Source: Methanosarcinaceae archaeon
GTDB taxonomy: Archaea; Halobacteriota; Methanosarcinia; Methanosarcinales; Methanosarcinaceae
Length of the DNA stretch: 5,971 nucleotides
Direction: 5' to 3'
Assembly (NCBI GenBank): GCA_028690255.1
Contig: JAQVBP010000037.1
Span: 16,106 to 22,076 of the forward strand
Position numbers and translations under genes: made by a program. Of this stretch, positions 5,307 to 5,971 are shown piece by piece. Within the stretch, counting starts at the first letter, position 1. Each line of letters begins with the position of its first letter. Below the pieces are notes generated by a model, which was given only the letters and a program-made list of their open reading frames with translations, was not told the DNA's origin and did no database searches.

Positions 5307-5971
5307 ATGGTATCAACAGGAAAAAAGATAGAACTTACGCCCGAGAACCTTTTCAAACTTGATAAACTGGCCACCATCCTCAGCATCTCGGAAGACCTTA
5401 CAATTGTTTTCGTGCGCTGTAACGAACCTGTCCTCTGCGACGCTCTTTGTGCGGAGACGACAGAGAGGCTTGAACATGAACTCTTTGTTTATCCTGTTAA
5501 TATGAGCGAGGACTCTCCCGATCTCCTGAATCTTTTAAATGAGGCCGTGGCCTCGGACCTGTATGCTTCAAAAATAAGAGAGAACAAAAAGCTTGCCTTC
5601 TTCGTTTTCGGGCTTGATGACGCAATAAGGAAAAAAGGCCGCTCAGGAAGGTCCGAAGCCCTTGCAATTCTAAACATGATGAGGGAAAGGTTTCTCGATT
5701 TCAAGCATACGATAGTCATCTGGGTAAACACCGCATCTTTTCAGGCGGTCCTTTCCGAAGCTCAGGACTTTTTTTCCTGGCGCACGACCGTTATCGAGTT
5801 TGAAATGGAAAATGAAATAAGGGCTGTAACCTCGGTTGATTTTGGGGACTCGGAACTTGCGTCCTTAAGCAAAAAGGAACTTGAGGACAGGTGGGATTAT
5901 TATTTCCGTTTATTGAAGGGGCATCAGGAAAAAGACTCAACTGCTCCTCATAAACTGGCTTACTGGAATTC
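5307..5971 (+). CDS. iSTAND-like (inactive STAND NTPase) protein, 3' end cut by window
   Basis: An open frame of 221 codons runs off the window, so the C-terminus is unseen. The visible part resembles an inactive STAND-type NTPase domain. A first strand, LTIVFVRCNEPVLCDAL (31-47), stands where a P-loop would be but has no GxxxxGK[ST]. A second strand is KLAFFVFGLDD (95-105). Then come ILNMMRERF (121-129, the LN..RE pattern), IVIWV (136-140) and DFFSWRTTVIEFE (154-166, the DFW.WR-like pattern). These are typical of proteins in which such a domain precedes TPR or other repeats or effectors; whether repeats follow here is unknown. There is no signal peptide or membrane segment. It is translated right after the ATPase and is probably its partner: a sensor or scaffold arm beside an active NTPase. 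The assignment rests on remembered sequence patterns and is moderate; the existence of the gene is near certain. Confidence 0.8.
   Translation, partial: MVSTGKKIELTPENLFKLDKLATILSISEDLTIVFVRCNEPVLCDALCAETTERLEHELFVYPVNMSEDSPDLLNLLNEAVASDLYASKIRENKKLAFFVFGLDDAIRKKGRSGRSEALAILNMMRERFLDFKHTIVIWVNTASFQAVLSEAQDFFSWRTTVIEFEMENEIRAVTSVDFGDSELASLSKKELEDRWDYYFRLLKGHQEKDSTAPHKLAYWN

Overview
The window looks like part of a methanogenic archaeon's chromosome, most likely Methanosarcina. The evidence is a FilR1-type (DUF1724) winged-helix regulator, an archaeal AbrB-PhoU fusion, TATA/BRE-like promoters, long AT-rich gene-poor spacers and medium-GC genes. The genus is inferred from gene families and style, not from a database match.

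Layout. Positions 1-153 hold a degenerate AT-rich 17-bp tandem repeat. Positions 202-706 are more GC-rich and have no intact gene. The minus strand there reads like a decayed or mis-sequenced small secreted protein: a hydrophobic leader, then a frameshift and an in-frame stop, then a good 121-codon open tail. A strong imperfect palindrome lies inside it. Positions 812-1585 (minus) encode an intact regulator with an unusual cysteine cluster. Positions 1586-2816 are a 1.2-kb AT-rich spacer holding a nested inverted repeat and a 52-codon minus-strand ORF that may be a mobile-element remnant. Positions 2817-3851 (plus) encode the AbrB-PhoU protein, with two promoter candidates and a doubtful start codon, followed by a hairpin plus T-tract terminator.

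Positions 4023-5971 (plus) are the most interesting part: a two-gene unit. The first gene is a P-loop ATPase of about 417 residues whose reading frame is broken by one extra base exactly inside the Walker A motif. It is followed after 29 nt by a gene, cut by the window end, whose N-terminal domain looks like an inactive STAND-type NTPase domain (no P-loop, but a conserved LN..RE / IVIWV / DFFSWR pattern). Together they resemble ATPase plus iSTAND modules of prokaryotic conflict or signalling systems. The role here is inferred.

The PhoU-type protein probably controls phosphate-related expression, and the FilR1-type protein is a transcription regulator of unknown target. Nothing in the sequence links them functionally to the ATPase pair; a terminator separates phoU from the pair.
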